A program made the position numbers and the translations under genes. Below are positions 1 through 8,880 of a stretch of DNA of 64,000 nucleotides, one piece after another (position 1 is the first letter of the stretch; each line of letters opens with the position of its first letter). This DNA comes from Sipunculus nudus (lineage: Eukaryota; Annelida; Sipuncula; Golfingiida; Sipunculidae). Under the pieces are notes generated by a model. The model saw only the letters and a program-made list of their open reading frames with translations, was not told the origin of the DNA and searched no databases. The stretch is from positions 18,827,079 through 18,891,078 of the forward strand of contig CM049307.1 in the NCBI GenBank assembly GCA_026874595.1, given 5' to 3'.

Positions 1-1754
1 CCAGAGTTAACCCGTGGTTTGTTAATTTGTTTATTGAGTATCAGGGAAAGATGAAACTCTACGTAGCTTGTTTTCTTCGTAATTCAAAATACTAGCTACA
101 TTAGCGGTCGTGCGTGCAGAAGGGTGAAAGTGGGTCCGTTCGGCCATACAATCTTGCAACATTGTGTCCTCTACATCGAAAAAATGTTCATTGTTAAAAG
201 TAAATGTATCTACCACATGTATATATACCATTGTAATAAGTTGTATTTTAAAGGTTCATGTAAGCATTCAATGGAAGTGTGCAGGTGTGTGTTTCTGGAG
301 GATTGTTTGATAAGTTAACCCCTTTTGTAATAAATTGATTCCATCTGCCAAAAATGTTTGAAATGTCATGAATTTGAAACAGAAGACCTTTCAAAACACA
401 TTTTGCCAAACCACAAACAACACTTTATTTGTCATATTATTTCATCAGTCAACCTGATTCAACAAATAACCACATAAACTGAGTGGAGACATTTCTTCTC
501 CAGCACATTCATCATTCAATATGAAACATTTACTTATATCTAATAACGCTTTTACTAATGTTAGGTTTCATCAGAGGTATAACACTCACGATGAGTTCTT
601 TTCATTGATCTTATACACTATCCATTTTTTATTCTAATTTATCGCAGTTTTTCTACTAAAACTTAAAAGCGGAATATAGACTGATTTGGGATTGACCTAC
701 AGGGCAGATCAAGCGACTGTGCCTTTAACATTTAAAATGTAGATAATTAATGGCATTTATTTAATGAATGACATATGACATGTTATATGACACACACACA
801 TATATAATATTATTAAAATTGATAATTAATAAACATTTTATTTATGTAATAAATGATTGCAACCAGATCCATCCAAATTCTCCCCTGATTCACCCAAACA
901 TTTAATTACTTCGTCCTTATACAGATGCTTCCTGTTTTCACTGTACTTAGTGTAAATTAGTGTCTAGTGTTAAGTTAAAATTGAAATATTATCAAAAAAG
1001 GAAAAGGGTCCACGGAGGTTAAGCAACACGCAGCCATTAGTCATTGATTACAGAATAAAATTAAAATGATTTGACTGTCAAGGTTTTAATTAACAGTTAC
1101 ATTAGCATGCATCTACCGTCAAAGAGGGTGATAAGGTCCTTATGGTATTGTAATGGAAGTCCATACATCAAACTGTTTAAAACATACTAATTCAACTGTT
1201 CAACGTTATAAGTAAAGTATAACTGTAGTAGTCTGTCAATTAAAAGTTTCTTCCAAGGAATTTTAATTTAAAAATGTACCACAAATAGAATGGGGAATTG
1301 CCTGCTCGTTTGGCATTTCTGTTTAACGTTCTTGGGTTGATATCATAACTCTTACTGTACAGAAGAAGTGTCATACATCATTGTCACGAATCCAGTATAA
1401 ATAACTATTTCAATGTAGTTGCATATTCATTCTGCGGGTTTTATTCTTCCTTTTGTCTAGTGAGGTTATGTGAACAACTCTCACCATCAAATGAAAGTGA
1501 AAGAGGGAAAATAAACTAGCTTCTGATGATGTTTGTTTTTATAAAAGTTAATAATGTTAGTTTCACCTGGTATCTGTAATTTATGGAGCCCAAATCATTC
1601 CTCAAGGGAGCAAAGTTATTTTCTGAATTGTAATTAGTTTAACCTTTTAAAGAAATTAAATTATATTAGACAAACAGAAATATTTTATTGATTGCATATG
1701 AATTGATTTTGACATAACAAAATGGCTTTCAAGTTTATTGTATATATTGTATGT
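1..1754. other. AT-rich non-coding flank
   Basis: I see no gene, RNA or recognisable transposon here. Open frames are short (under 70 codons), occur on both strands and resemble nothing known. A short CA/TA-rich stretch lies at about 788-815. The segment reads as ordinary AT-rich intergenic DNA of a eukaryote. Confidence 0.6.
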
Positions 1755-1873
1755 TTTTAGCTTGTTGAAAGAAAAGTCGTCTTGTGGATTTTGTATTGTT
1801 GGATCTGTCAGCAGCATTCGACACTTTTAGTCATCAGGGTTTTTGTTTACTTTATACACTCCATCAGTAATAC
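1755..1873 (+). mobile_element. CR1/L2-like LINE, upstream fragment (RT motif)
   Basis: From 1781 the + strand reads LVDFVLLDLSAAFDTFSHQ. This is the conserved motif of non-LTR reverse transcriptases of the CR1/L2/Jockey group that carries the first catalytic Asp (AFDT). A short frameshifted stretch at about 1842-1870 reads FTLYTPSVI. It resembles the segment just after the family's VPQGSVLGP motif, so there seems to be an internal deletion between the two. No earlier RT or endonuclease sequence is visible upstream, as expected for a 5'-truncated LINE insertion. The fragment stops exactly where the BEL LTR begins, and the same LINE resumes in the same orientation at about 8128. It is dead: frame-broken and lacking most of the RT domain. 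Confidence 0.75.
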
Positions 1874-2152
1874 TTTAGCGGGTTCTCGTTCTTGCCTACA
1901 AATAGATAGCTCGTCCTCTATTTGTGCCTCAAAAAAACTGTATCACAAACAAACACCCTCCTCAAACGACTTCAACGGTCCATAGACATTTCCGGAAGAC
2001 GTTTTATCAGGCTCCAGCAATAGAGCACGGCATGAACAAAACAAATAATTACATATTAACATGGATTTATTACCAATGCACATTTGCATGATAATAATAA
2101 ATGACACTTATTAATGAATTAATAAATCGGTTTAACATCGGAGTCTACAGCA
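1874..2152 (-). repeat. 3' LTR of the BEL/Pao element
   Basis: The segment at about 1874-2040 is a diverged direct repeat of 7975-8127. Shared blocks include TTCTCGTTCTTGCC near the left end, ACATTTCCGGAAG in the middle and AATAGAGCAC. The - strand LTR starts with TG at 2152, immediately after a polypurine tract, which gives a length of about 279 bp. The other end reads TTTAGC where the 5' copy has TGTAGT, so the terminal dinucleotide is probably mutated here. The AATAAA polyadenylation signal of the other copy is GATAAA in this one (about 2002-2007). Confidence 0.7.
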
Positions 2153-2166
2153 TTCTCCCACCTCTT
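2153..2166 (-). other. Polypurine tract of the BEL/Pao element
   Basis: The - strand reads AAGAGGTGGGAGAA directly before TG of the 3' LTR. A G-rich purine run ending in GGGAGAA before the LTR is typical of the plus-strand priming site of BEL elements. Position, orientation and composition all agree. Confidence 0.65.
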
Positions 2167-2388
2167 GGAGTGTTACAATCCAACACTAATATAATTATTA
2201 TTGAGAGTAAACATAGCACAACATACTTTCATTAAATATACATATCATACATTAAATAAAAGAACAATATAATGTGGAGTGGGTAGATAATGCTCCTTAA
2301 AAGCCCAGCCTTTGTCTGCCATATCTAGTTATGGGGATAGGATTTTTATCAGCACCGCTAGCAGAAAGGGCATCTTAAAATCATTGAT

Positions 2389-2868
2389 TCACGAGGACTG
2401 ATCAGGTGGGTTATTCTGACCTGTCCCTGGGACAAGGATTTGGGTACATTCATGTATTGCATGAGGCTGCGATGTCATGTCAACCGGCTCAGTTGTAACC
2501 TCTAACTTGTGTAGCAATTGAATGGGTCTAATGAAATTACCTTTGGCTGTTTTGACGCTATCAGCTCTTATATTTCCATCTCTACCAAGGAACACCTCAT
2601 TCAACATGCCTGGAGGCCACTGTGATCGAGGTCTATCCTCATCCCGGATAAGCACCACAGAATCCTCTTTCAACTTACCTTTGGCCTCAGATCCCTTCCA
2701 AGGAGGCAGCTTTCTGATATAGTTATTGCTCCATAACAACCAGAAATGATCTAATATATAATTGCTTCCTTGCTTTGTCCCTACTAACAAAGTCAATATC
2801 CCCAGATATAACTTTCCACTTATCTTTGCAGACTTGGAACAAGAGTCAAAAGCATGGTACCTGATCAT
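2389..2868 (-). pseudogene. BEL/Pao pol C-terminal DUF5641-like domain
   Basis: This is the longest intact frame of the element, 159 codons on the - strand. It is the domain that follows the integrase in BEL/Pao polyproteins, thought to be involved in integration or chromatin contact. Recognisable blocks in order are FWLLWSNNYIRKLPPW (the usual W..WS.EYL.. stretch), DSVVLIRDEDRPRSQWPPG, then EVFLGRDGNIRADSVKTAKG and FIRPIQLLHKLEV. These match the family pattern of a valine-rich strand, a P(R/K).WP.G turn, a GRDG turn and a terminal RPI.KL. The domain has survived without a stop while the integrase before it is broken. About 220 bp of spacer separate it from the polypurine tract. Confidence 0.85.
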
Positions 2869-3570
2869 AATCTACAAATGTCAAGGGCCTAGAATTTATG
2901 CTTGCTTCAGAGTTGTTTCTAATTCGCACCTTGTTAGAGCCATTATACCAAGTGTCTTTCTGAGTGCCGACATGATTGTTCCTATCCATCTCTCCCATCA
3001 TCCTCCCCCCAGGGGGCTCTAGGCACTATGTACTTCCACTTGGGACTACGTGTCCCCTATATACTGATAATTTCACATATAGCTGCTTTGAATGATCTGG
3101 CGTTTTCTGAATACAATACAGAAGGTATTCCGCGACGGGAAATGAATCGTCTCAACACTGATATGCAATCATCTGATGAGAGTGAATTCACCAGCTCAAT
3201 ATGCAGAGCCCTCACCAACCCACTTGTGAATAATAACACATGGAACTTTTGTCTTGGGTGATCACACATAGAAGCCCTGCGTGGTCCAAACCATTCACTC
3301 TAAAGGGGAAAGATTTTGTCACTCTGTCTCCCGGTAAAGGAGCCATGACTTGGATACGTAGCTTGGAATCATACCTTTTACATTTAGCTTTTGCCCGATT
3401 AGCAAAACGGCGAGCTCCTACAATCCAATAATGACACAGAAACCACCATTCTGTCAACCCTTGTATGCTTTACAACATATGATAAAATCTATCTACCAGA
3501 GGCGACAAATGCCCCTTTTGGCAGTATGATGGGGGAATTTCTCATAATATAACAAATCAGCAAATTATAG
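2869..3570 (-). pseudogene. BEL/Pao integrase remnant
   Basis: Integrase would have joined the cDNA to the host chromosome. On the - strand the zinc-binding region (about 3570-3370) reads SPIILPKGAFVA, then a His-rich stretch, HYWIVGARRFA and a Cys. The catalytic core follows: FRVNGLDHAGLL carries the first Asp, then FTSGLVRALHIELVNSLSSD, and RRGIPSVLYSENARSF. The second catalytic residue, normally YSDN, is YSEN here (Asp to Glu). At about 3030-2985 RAPWGGG is followed by an in-frame TGA and then WERWIGTIMSALRK, which keeps the catalytic Glu (WER). At least two frame changes and one stop show it is dead. The family match is clear from these motifs in order. Confidence 0.88.
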
Positions 3571-3939
3571 CCTACTCCTTACTATCAGAAGACCACCTTG
3601 ACCAATAAAAGGATTGAATTTCCGTATGGAAGATGACTTCGGTACTGAACTACCATCTTTAACAGCAGATATCTCATCTCTATAATTCCGTGACTGAATG
3701 AATTTGGAAAACGGTATGCTTATCTGTACTCAGTTTATCAAATGTGAGACCAGCAGTAGGACGTAATTGAGATTCTGAAATCTAAAAAAAAAGAATGTGC
3801 AGGAAACTTAGAACCTAGCCAAGAAAGCTGAAGCACTTTCAAATGTGCCTCATCTAGTTGCATCAAACACTGGTGACTAAGGGCTACTACTTGAAACCAA
3901 ATTTGGGCGTTGTTGCTTGTTTACATTATTCAGCACTGA
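3571..3939 (-). other. BEL/Pao pol linker, nothing recognisable
   Basis: This interval lies between the RNase H end and the integrase zinc-binding region. BEL/Pao elements have a poorly conserved connector here. Stops occur in all frames and I could not match any motif. Confidence 0.45.
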
Positions 3940-4800
3940 CCGACTCATTCATAGTATCAACAGGTTCACAGTCATTCGTAAAGTGTTCTTGTCCCTCAGC
4001 AAGAAACACAGGGCCAGACAACCACATTGGGGAATTCATCAGCTCATCAGCAGAAATTCCTCTTGTTTACAAATCGGCAGGATTTTTTAAAACTTGACAG
4101 TGACACCAAAATGAAGAATATGTAAGTTTCTGTGTCTCAGTGACCCTGTTTCTGATATAGACCTTCTATCTATGGGTTTCGGCTCTGGACAGTGCTATAG
4201 CTTCCATCGAATCTGCCAACATCGGTAACACATGATGGGGAACCGTAACGCCTCCTTAACAAACACGATGAGTCTACAAGAAGTTCAAGCCTGGGCAAGA
4301 AAATCTGTTTCAGAGGTGTAACTTTAGCCTCTGATAGGACTAAACAGGATTTCTTAGTCCCGTCCTTGCACTTGGCAAGAATGTACACACGTGCCCCATA
4401 AGCCTTCTCACTGGCATCCCCGAAAGCATGAAGGGTGATATCATCAATGTCTTTCCAACCCTCATTTGAGTATGTTCTCTGAATATACTAGAGCATTTCT
4501 AGGTCCTTAATCCATTGAAGGAGTTGTCTCGTCAAGTTGTCTTTAAGTTCATTATCACAGACACAGGCAATTCTCCAGATATCTTGGGATAAACATTTCC
4601 CTTGTATATCAAAGGGAGCAATGAGCCCAAAGTGTGTCGTATACCCTTGACACAATACTCAAGACCACCCTCTTGGTAACTAGCGTATGTTTTTGATGCC
4701 GTCAAAGGAAAAGCTACCTTTTCCTGCCGTCCACTGAAGACCCAATAGCTTAGTCTCTCAGCTTTTGCCCTTGAATTTAGGTTCAAAATTTCAGACACTT
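3940..4800 (-). pseudogene. BEL/Pao RNase H / Pao 'A17' region remnant
   Basis: On the - strand the connection region (about 4798-4532) contains a stretch like the FDPLGLLAP.IYKGK motif (TLGSLLPLIYKGNVYPKI). Next, QLLQWIKDLEML leads into ITLHAFGDASEKAYGARVYI (about 4433-4376), the hallmark of the BEL/Pao RNase H with its first acidic residue intact. VTPLKQIFLPRLELL follows, the standard (V/T)PLK..SIPRLEL block. After a frame change, NPADL (about 4084-4070), TRGISADELMNSPMWLSGP and FLAEG match the usual end of the domain. The domain would have degraded the RNA strand during reverse transcription. Several frameshifts make it a pseudogene. Confidence 0.88.
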
Positions 4801-5640
4801 CTTCACTGTTAGAACATTATTTTGAAAATGAAATACCAGTTTTCCCCATGATATGGGAAGCTTCTGAAACTTTGCCACAGGCTTCCAAATCGTCATCAAC
4901 CCCTGACAGCCAGTCATCAACGTACATATTATCCTTTAGTTCCTGCTCAACACGTGTATCTGGAACAGTCTTGAGGTGATACATGACAGTTGCATTTAAG
5001 AAGAAAGGACTGGCTCGATTCCCGAATGGGAATCTGACAAACCTAATAATTACTCTGAATTATCAACCTTCAACAGGAATTAATGCACATCTAAGTCCAA
5101 TTTCTTTACCTTGATCTGTGAGAAAGCCTTTGTAATATTTGCAGTAATGGCTACTTTCAATCTTTAATAACGAATTAGAATACTGACCAGGTTTGGTGTC
5201 AAGCTAGGTCCTGTTTCCGTACAATCGTTCAGAGATATGCCATTATGTCCCCTATGCGTAAAAGACAGGTCTAACGGTAGTATTACATCATCTGCCCCTA
5301 CGACAGGTCTAGGGGGCAAGTAAAATGTAGGATCGGGGGTAACCAACTCGCCTGCACGAAATAATGATACCAAAATTCTCCATATTTGTAATAACGTCCT
5401 GATAGCAAAGCTCTAAACCAGGGGTTCTAGCTAACTGCTGAGGCGTTTCCTGGCTCACTTCTCATTATTCATGACTTTACCTTTGACCTCACCTGATTTC
5501 AATGGCAATGGAACCTCATAACGGCCATCTGAAAAGCTCACCTGCTGTGAGAATTCTAAAAGTACCTGATAAGAATATTGAGATATGTCATCTGTAATGC
5601 CAATGGATTCAAGTTCCCAGACTCGATGCAATGTTTGTCA
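4801..5640 (-). pseudogene. BEL/Pao reverse transcriptase remnant
   Basis: The start is marked by VWELESIGITDD (about 5625-5585), the FW.LE.IGI motif opening BEL pol, then FSDGRYEVPLPLK. Next come LPPRPVVGADDV and SLNDCTETGPSLTPNLVSIL (about 5235-5170), a strong BEL/Pao fingerprint. Motif A reads VAITANITKAF (about 5154-5122); the family has ADIEKAF, so the catalytic Asp is Asn here. RFPFGNRASPFFLNATVMYHL matches motif B, and motif C is an intact YVDD (4924-4913) followed by WLSGVDDD. The region is frame-broken in at least two places. It is unmistakably RT, but it cannot be active. Confidence 0.92.
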
Positions 5641-6180
5641 GAGACATTACTTAAACATTACAGCTGATGCCCTGAGCTTCATACAGCAGGTGCCTTGTTT
5701 ATGGATTCATCACAAGTGCCGGAAAGAATCCACCAAACAGTCCTCTACGCAGCAAAACCTGGCCTAGTGTATCTTGTGTATGAAGTTAACAGGTTCAGTT
5801 ACACATCCAACCAAGTATAATATCTACATTTACTTGCTTACTTTCGTTGTGCTCAAAAGTAAATTGACCAAAGGGTTGTAGTACCCCCACACGGGACCAT
5901 TGGGCAATATATATAGGGAACAACGCTTAGGTTCTCTGTGGCCAAAACATTAACTAAACAGTCATTAACATCGTTAAAATTGTGACTGAAGTTTGACTCA
6001 CCAGTTTTAGAACCAAAGAGACAATAAGAGTAAGTTGAAACCCATTCCGGACAAACTTTGTCAATCAAGGCGGAAGACGCATATAACCTTTCAGAACCCA
6101 CGTAAAACAACACTGTTACCTCATGGACCCCCTTAGTGCCAGAAAGCAGTACACGGGTTGTCTGTGGTAAAAAAAAAAAC
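5641..6180 (-). pseudogene. BEL/Pao aspartic protease (DUF1758-like) remnant
   Basis: On the - strand TTRVLLSGTKGVHEVTVLF leads into YVGSERLYASSALIDKVCPE, then FGSKTGE. This follows the retropepsin-like pattern of BEL elements: a beta-rich entry, DSGS.R.(Y/F)I, and TFGS. At 6112-6097 the catalytic triplet D(S/T)G is YVG, so the active-site Asp has become Tyr by a single base change. A run of ten or more A bases on the + strand (about 6169-6179) coincides with a frame change just upstream. Downstream VDIILG (about 5840-5820) matches the VDILIG block between protease and RT. The protease would have cut the polyprotein. Confidence 0.82.
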
Positions 6181-6369
6181 GCTTTCCAAGGGAAGCGTTC
6201 AACAAATTAACATTACTAGCTGCTCTCTGCTGCTCAGTAGTTTGGTCAAGGTCAGGGGTATAGGTTGGTGCATTAGAATTCGATTGAGAACTCACAGGAG
6301 ATCCCAGTTTGTTAGGGACATAAATTCTACACAATACAAGGTGATATCGCCGAATAAATTTAGCACATA

Positions 6370-7330
6370 TTTTTTTCAGTTACCCTGTTCAATTACTTTT
6401 TTGCAAACTTACACTTTTCAAAACATCTAAAACAGAGTTCAGCTTGTTGTATTTTGTCCCTGCGTTCTTCAAGGGACAACCGTTTAAGATCCCAGCAGCG
6501 CTCAGGTCTTTTCTTAGAGTCCAGCGGCGTAACACGTAATGTCTGGGACCGCTCTCGGCTCTCGTTTTCGCTACGAAGATAGTCCAGTAAAACTGCAAGT
6601 CTGACTCATGACCTTCAACTTGCCCACCCTCACCTTAAACGAGTCTTATTGTAAATGCGATAAAATAAGCGGAATCAAAATCACCCCATACTGCTCACCC
6701 TAATCACCAAGAGTATCTATGCTGCGAATATGACTCAGTAACTCTCAAAAGATTACTTACAGATGATCTTGAAATAACATATATATTCAATAGTTCTTGA
6801 ATACGATGAAAGGTATTTTTTCTTTCTACCATACCTGTTCTTGAGCAGATCAATTGCTATCTGATGGCAGTAAGATGGCTGTTCTTGAACAGCCAGCTTA
6901 GCCTCACCCTTAAGTTAAGAGAGTAAACAGAAAAAAAAACAGGCCATTCAGTCGGTTATCAACTGACAGTAGGGAAGTCTAATTTTGGCAATTTCGCGTC
7001 GACTGACAGACATCCGTGATAAATTACTACTATCACTAGCTACTTTAGACTCCGTTTAAAGCTAGTATTTGCGGTATTGGGTACTCTTCCCTGAAATCAG
7101 CAGCCTCCACAATGTCCACGGACAATTCTTCCTTGGTAACTGCATTTCCACATTAAACTGGGCATTATATCCAAGCCTTTATCAAACTCCTTAAGAGCAT
7201 CCTTTGTCCGCTGTTTTAGCGAGCTGTTTCAGATTTTTGGGAGCAATTTTGGAGGCACGTTTAGCCCAACCATTGGTACCTGCACGCACTCTTTTCACGC
7301 CAGCGATTATGGTTGATTGGTCACATGGAA
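6370..7330 (-). pseudogene. BEL/Pao gag remnant (DUF1759-like plus zinc knuckle)
   Basis: Gag forms the particle shell. The N-terminal part (about 7310-7040) reads KRVRAGTNGWAKRASKI and, after a frame change, VTKEELSVDIVEAADFREEY, a coiled-coil-like stretch as in BEL gag starts. AKLPKLDFPTVS (about 6997-6960) is the LPKL.LP.F motif. GEAKLAVQ and, further on, IAIDLLKNRYGRKK (about 6910-6810) match the DUF1759 pattern ending in L..RFG. The zinc-knuckle region (about 6520-6400) reads RCWDLKRLSLEERRDKIQQA then ELCFRCFEKCKFA, close to the family's CW.L..L...ER....GLCFRCL. Several frameshifts and stops are present. The blocks are short, but they occur in the correct order and place. Confidence 0.8.
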
Positions 7331-7958
7331 AACATAACGTCCACATGAATCTTCAAAGTGTGCCTACACAATGTACCCTCAATGACACCTAATGATTACA
7401 ACAAATGGTCCTGTACTAGAACTACTCACCCTGAATAGTTCCTCAAGACACATATTCTCTATAAGATTTCTGTTACTGTGGTGACAAATCACACGCCAGT
7501 AATGTTGACAGAAGTTCCAAAAAGTGTATCAGCATACAAAGGCTGTAAAATTCACAATACTCTCAGTTCTGAAGTGTGTATGACGTACACAGAGGGTACA
7601 AACATAACTTGAGTCTCTTACCGAATGAATAGCCTCCGCCAATCACAACAAGGCGCACGGACGACTACAGTCTCAAACCAATTACGTAGCCTCCACTTAT
7701 CATAGCAATCTGCAGGGACGACTACAAACGATATAATACTCATATGAAAAGTTCAGTATTGACTACAATGCCAGTACTAATGGATATAATACCCTCGACT
7801 TCTTAAGTTCTCTTCATTGACACACAAACCACTGCCCGACGGTTCCCCATGCGTATTGCGGGACGATGAAAATCACATTATCGCCCACGACATCGAGGCA
7901 ATTGAGGAGCTAAGCAAAAAAGGCAATTTGACTAAATAAACTGATATTCTTGCCATTT
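7331..7958 (-). other. BEL/Pao 5' leader region
   Basis: This is the untranslated stretch between the primer-binding site and the first recognisable gag block. No coding motif is seen. It contains a degenerate 57-bp tandem repeat at about 7613-7730. The first gag codons may lie inside, but I could not identify a start. Confidence 0.5.
7613..7730. repeat. Degenerate 57-bp tandem repeat in the BEL leader
   Basis: The blocks TAGCCTCC, TCA.A.CAA, GCA.GGACGACTACA occur at 7630-7671 and again at 7687-7727, a spacing of 57 bp. The preceding AGTCTC....CCAA also recurs. Two copies, clearly diverged. Confidence 0.65.
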
Positions 7959-7974
7959 TCTGGTCTCGACACCA
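7959..7974 (-). other. Primer-binding site of the BEL/Pao element
   Basis: Directly inside the 5' LTR the - strand reads TGGTGTCGAGACCAGA. A retroelement primer-binding site starts with TGG, complementary to the CCA end of a tRNA, so the matching tRNA would end in TCTGGTCTCGACACCA. I did not assign the tRNA. Position and TGG start support the call. Confidence 0.65.
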
Positions 7975-8127
7975 TGTAGTGGTTTCTCGTTCTTGCCCAT
8001 TACTAGATTATTCTCTATTTATTTCTGACCAAAAAAAACACGCTCCTCCAAAGACATCAAGGGCTCATTGACATTTCCGGAAGTCGTTTTATTAAGCTTA
8101 AACAATAGAGCACCACATAGGAAAACT
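7975..8127 (-). repeat. 5' LTR remnant of the BEL/Pao element
   Basis: Diverged direct copy of 1874-2040. On the + strand it begins TGTAGTGG where the left copy has TTTAGCGG, so the LTR end (CA on the - strand) is intact here. Homology stops near 8127, where LINE sequence begins. About 110 bp at the U3 end, present in the left LTR (2041-2152), are therefore missing. Confidence 0.7.
8088..8093 (-). promoter_or_regulatory. AATAAA polyadenylation signal in the 5' LTR copy
   Basis: The - strand has AATAAA within the LTR, followed by ACGACTTCCGG. The equivalent site of the other LTR is GATAAA, so the copy that would have ended the transcript has lost it. Confidence 0.45.
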
Positions 8128-8880
8128 ACACCCAGTTTGTCAAAGAATGGATGAATACGTTTATCCTGAAGTTGAATAAGTCTTTAACTTAGTCTTGGTA
8201 ATTTCTTCCAAAACATCATAATTCTACCAGTCCCCTCACTTAAGGTCGGTAAACCTATAGCTGATGGGTCTCTGCAAGATATATACATAGGCGTCATTGT
8301 TGGCTCAATTTTAAGTATGAAATCACATCTTCAGAATATCTTTAAGCGTGCATATTTACAACTTGGGAGCATTGCGACACTTAAAAAGTTTCTGAACGAG
8401 AACTGTCTACTGAAGCTGGTGCATGCCTTTATAACATAACAAAAACTAGATTATTGTAATTCTTTACTATTTGGCCTGCCTCAGTCCAGTCTTTACCCAC
8501 GGCAACAAGCTCAGAAATTAGCCGCATGGGTCACCAGTGGCACCGAACCAGGGGATCATAACAATCCTGTATTGAAATCTCTCCAGAGGCTCCCTGTACG
8601 CCAACATATAGAGTACTAGGTCTTAGTGATGGTATTAAATGTATTAATGGTGAGACCCCTGGATACTAAGATGAGCTGATCGTTCCATATGAACGACAAG
8701 GTCTCTCAGGTCAGCAGATCTGCACCAAGTGGTATTACCATTCACACGGTCGACTTTGGCTATGGAACAAGCTTTCAGTTTTCAGGGCATAGATTATGCT
8801 AGGTGATACTCCTGAGTTGCTTCACTTTGTTTTTCATTTCGACTGATGGTACTTCCTTAATCAGTAGACATTTGTAAAGT
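8128..8880 (+). mobile_element. CR1/L2-like LINE, downstream fragment (ORF2 C-terminus)
   Basis: On the + strand, TQFVKEWMNT and LKLN (from about 8131) match the region after the YADD motif of CR1/L2-type RTs. Next come HLQNIFKRAYLQLGSIATLK, LVHAFIT, then LDYCNSLLFGLPQSSLYP (8446-8499), a signature of this LINE group. PVLKSLQRLPVRQHIEY (about 8570-8620) and a VDFGYGTSFQFSG-like tail (about 8750-8790) follow. In-frame stops and frame changes are frequent. This is the continuation of the fragment ending at 1873. The part with the catalytic YADD is missing, so about 200 bp or more was lost at the right-hand junction together with the end of the BEL LTR. The 3' end is not sharply defined. Confidence 0.85.

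Larger units (their letters stand above)
1874..8127 (-). mobile_element. Degenerate BEL/Pao LTR retrotransposon, nearly full length
   Basis: Read on the - strand, this 6.25-kb stretch has a complete BEL/Pao layout: 5' LTR remnant (8127-7975), primer-binding site, leader, gag, protease, RT, RNase H, integrase, DUF5641 tail, polypurine tract and 3' LTR (2152-1874). The order PR-RT-RH-IN and the DUF5641-type tail are diagnostic of BEL/Pao and differ from Gypsy or Copia elements. Every coding section is interrupted by stops or frameshifts, and the two LTRs have diverged, so the insertion is old and inactive. It interrupts a LINE lying on the opposite strand. A target-site duplication cannot be checked because the outer end of the 5' LTR is lost. 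Boundaries are good to a few tens of bases on the right and to a few bases on the left. Confidence 0.9.

Noticed and set aside
31-318. Short overlapping frames on both strands at the window start
   Set aside because: 66 and 64 codons, overlapping on opposite strands, with no recognisable domain. These are chance frames in AT-rich DNA.
2522-5767. + strand open frames at 2522-2722, 2762-3022, 3858-4097 and 5585-5767
   Set aside because: They lie antisense to clearly recognisable BEL/Pao gag-pol motifs on the - strand and have no recognisable content of their own.
7959-7974. tRNA gene suggested by the tRNA-like 3' end TCTGGTCTCGACACCA
   Set aside because: Only the 3' end is matched, and it lies exactly at the LTR border. 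It is the primer-binding site of the retroelement, with no cloverleaf around it.
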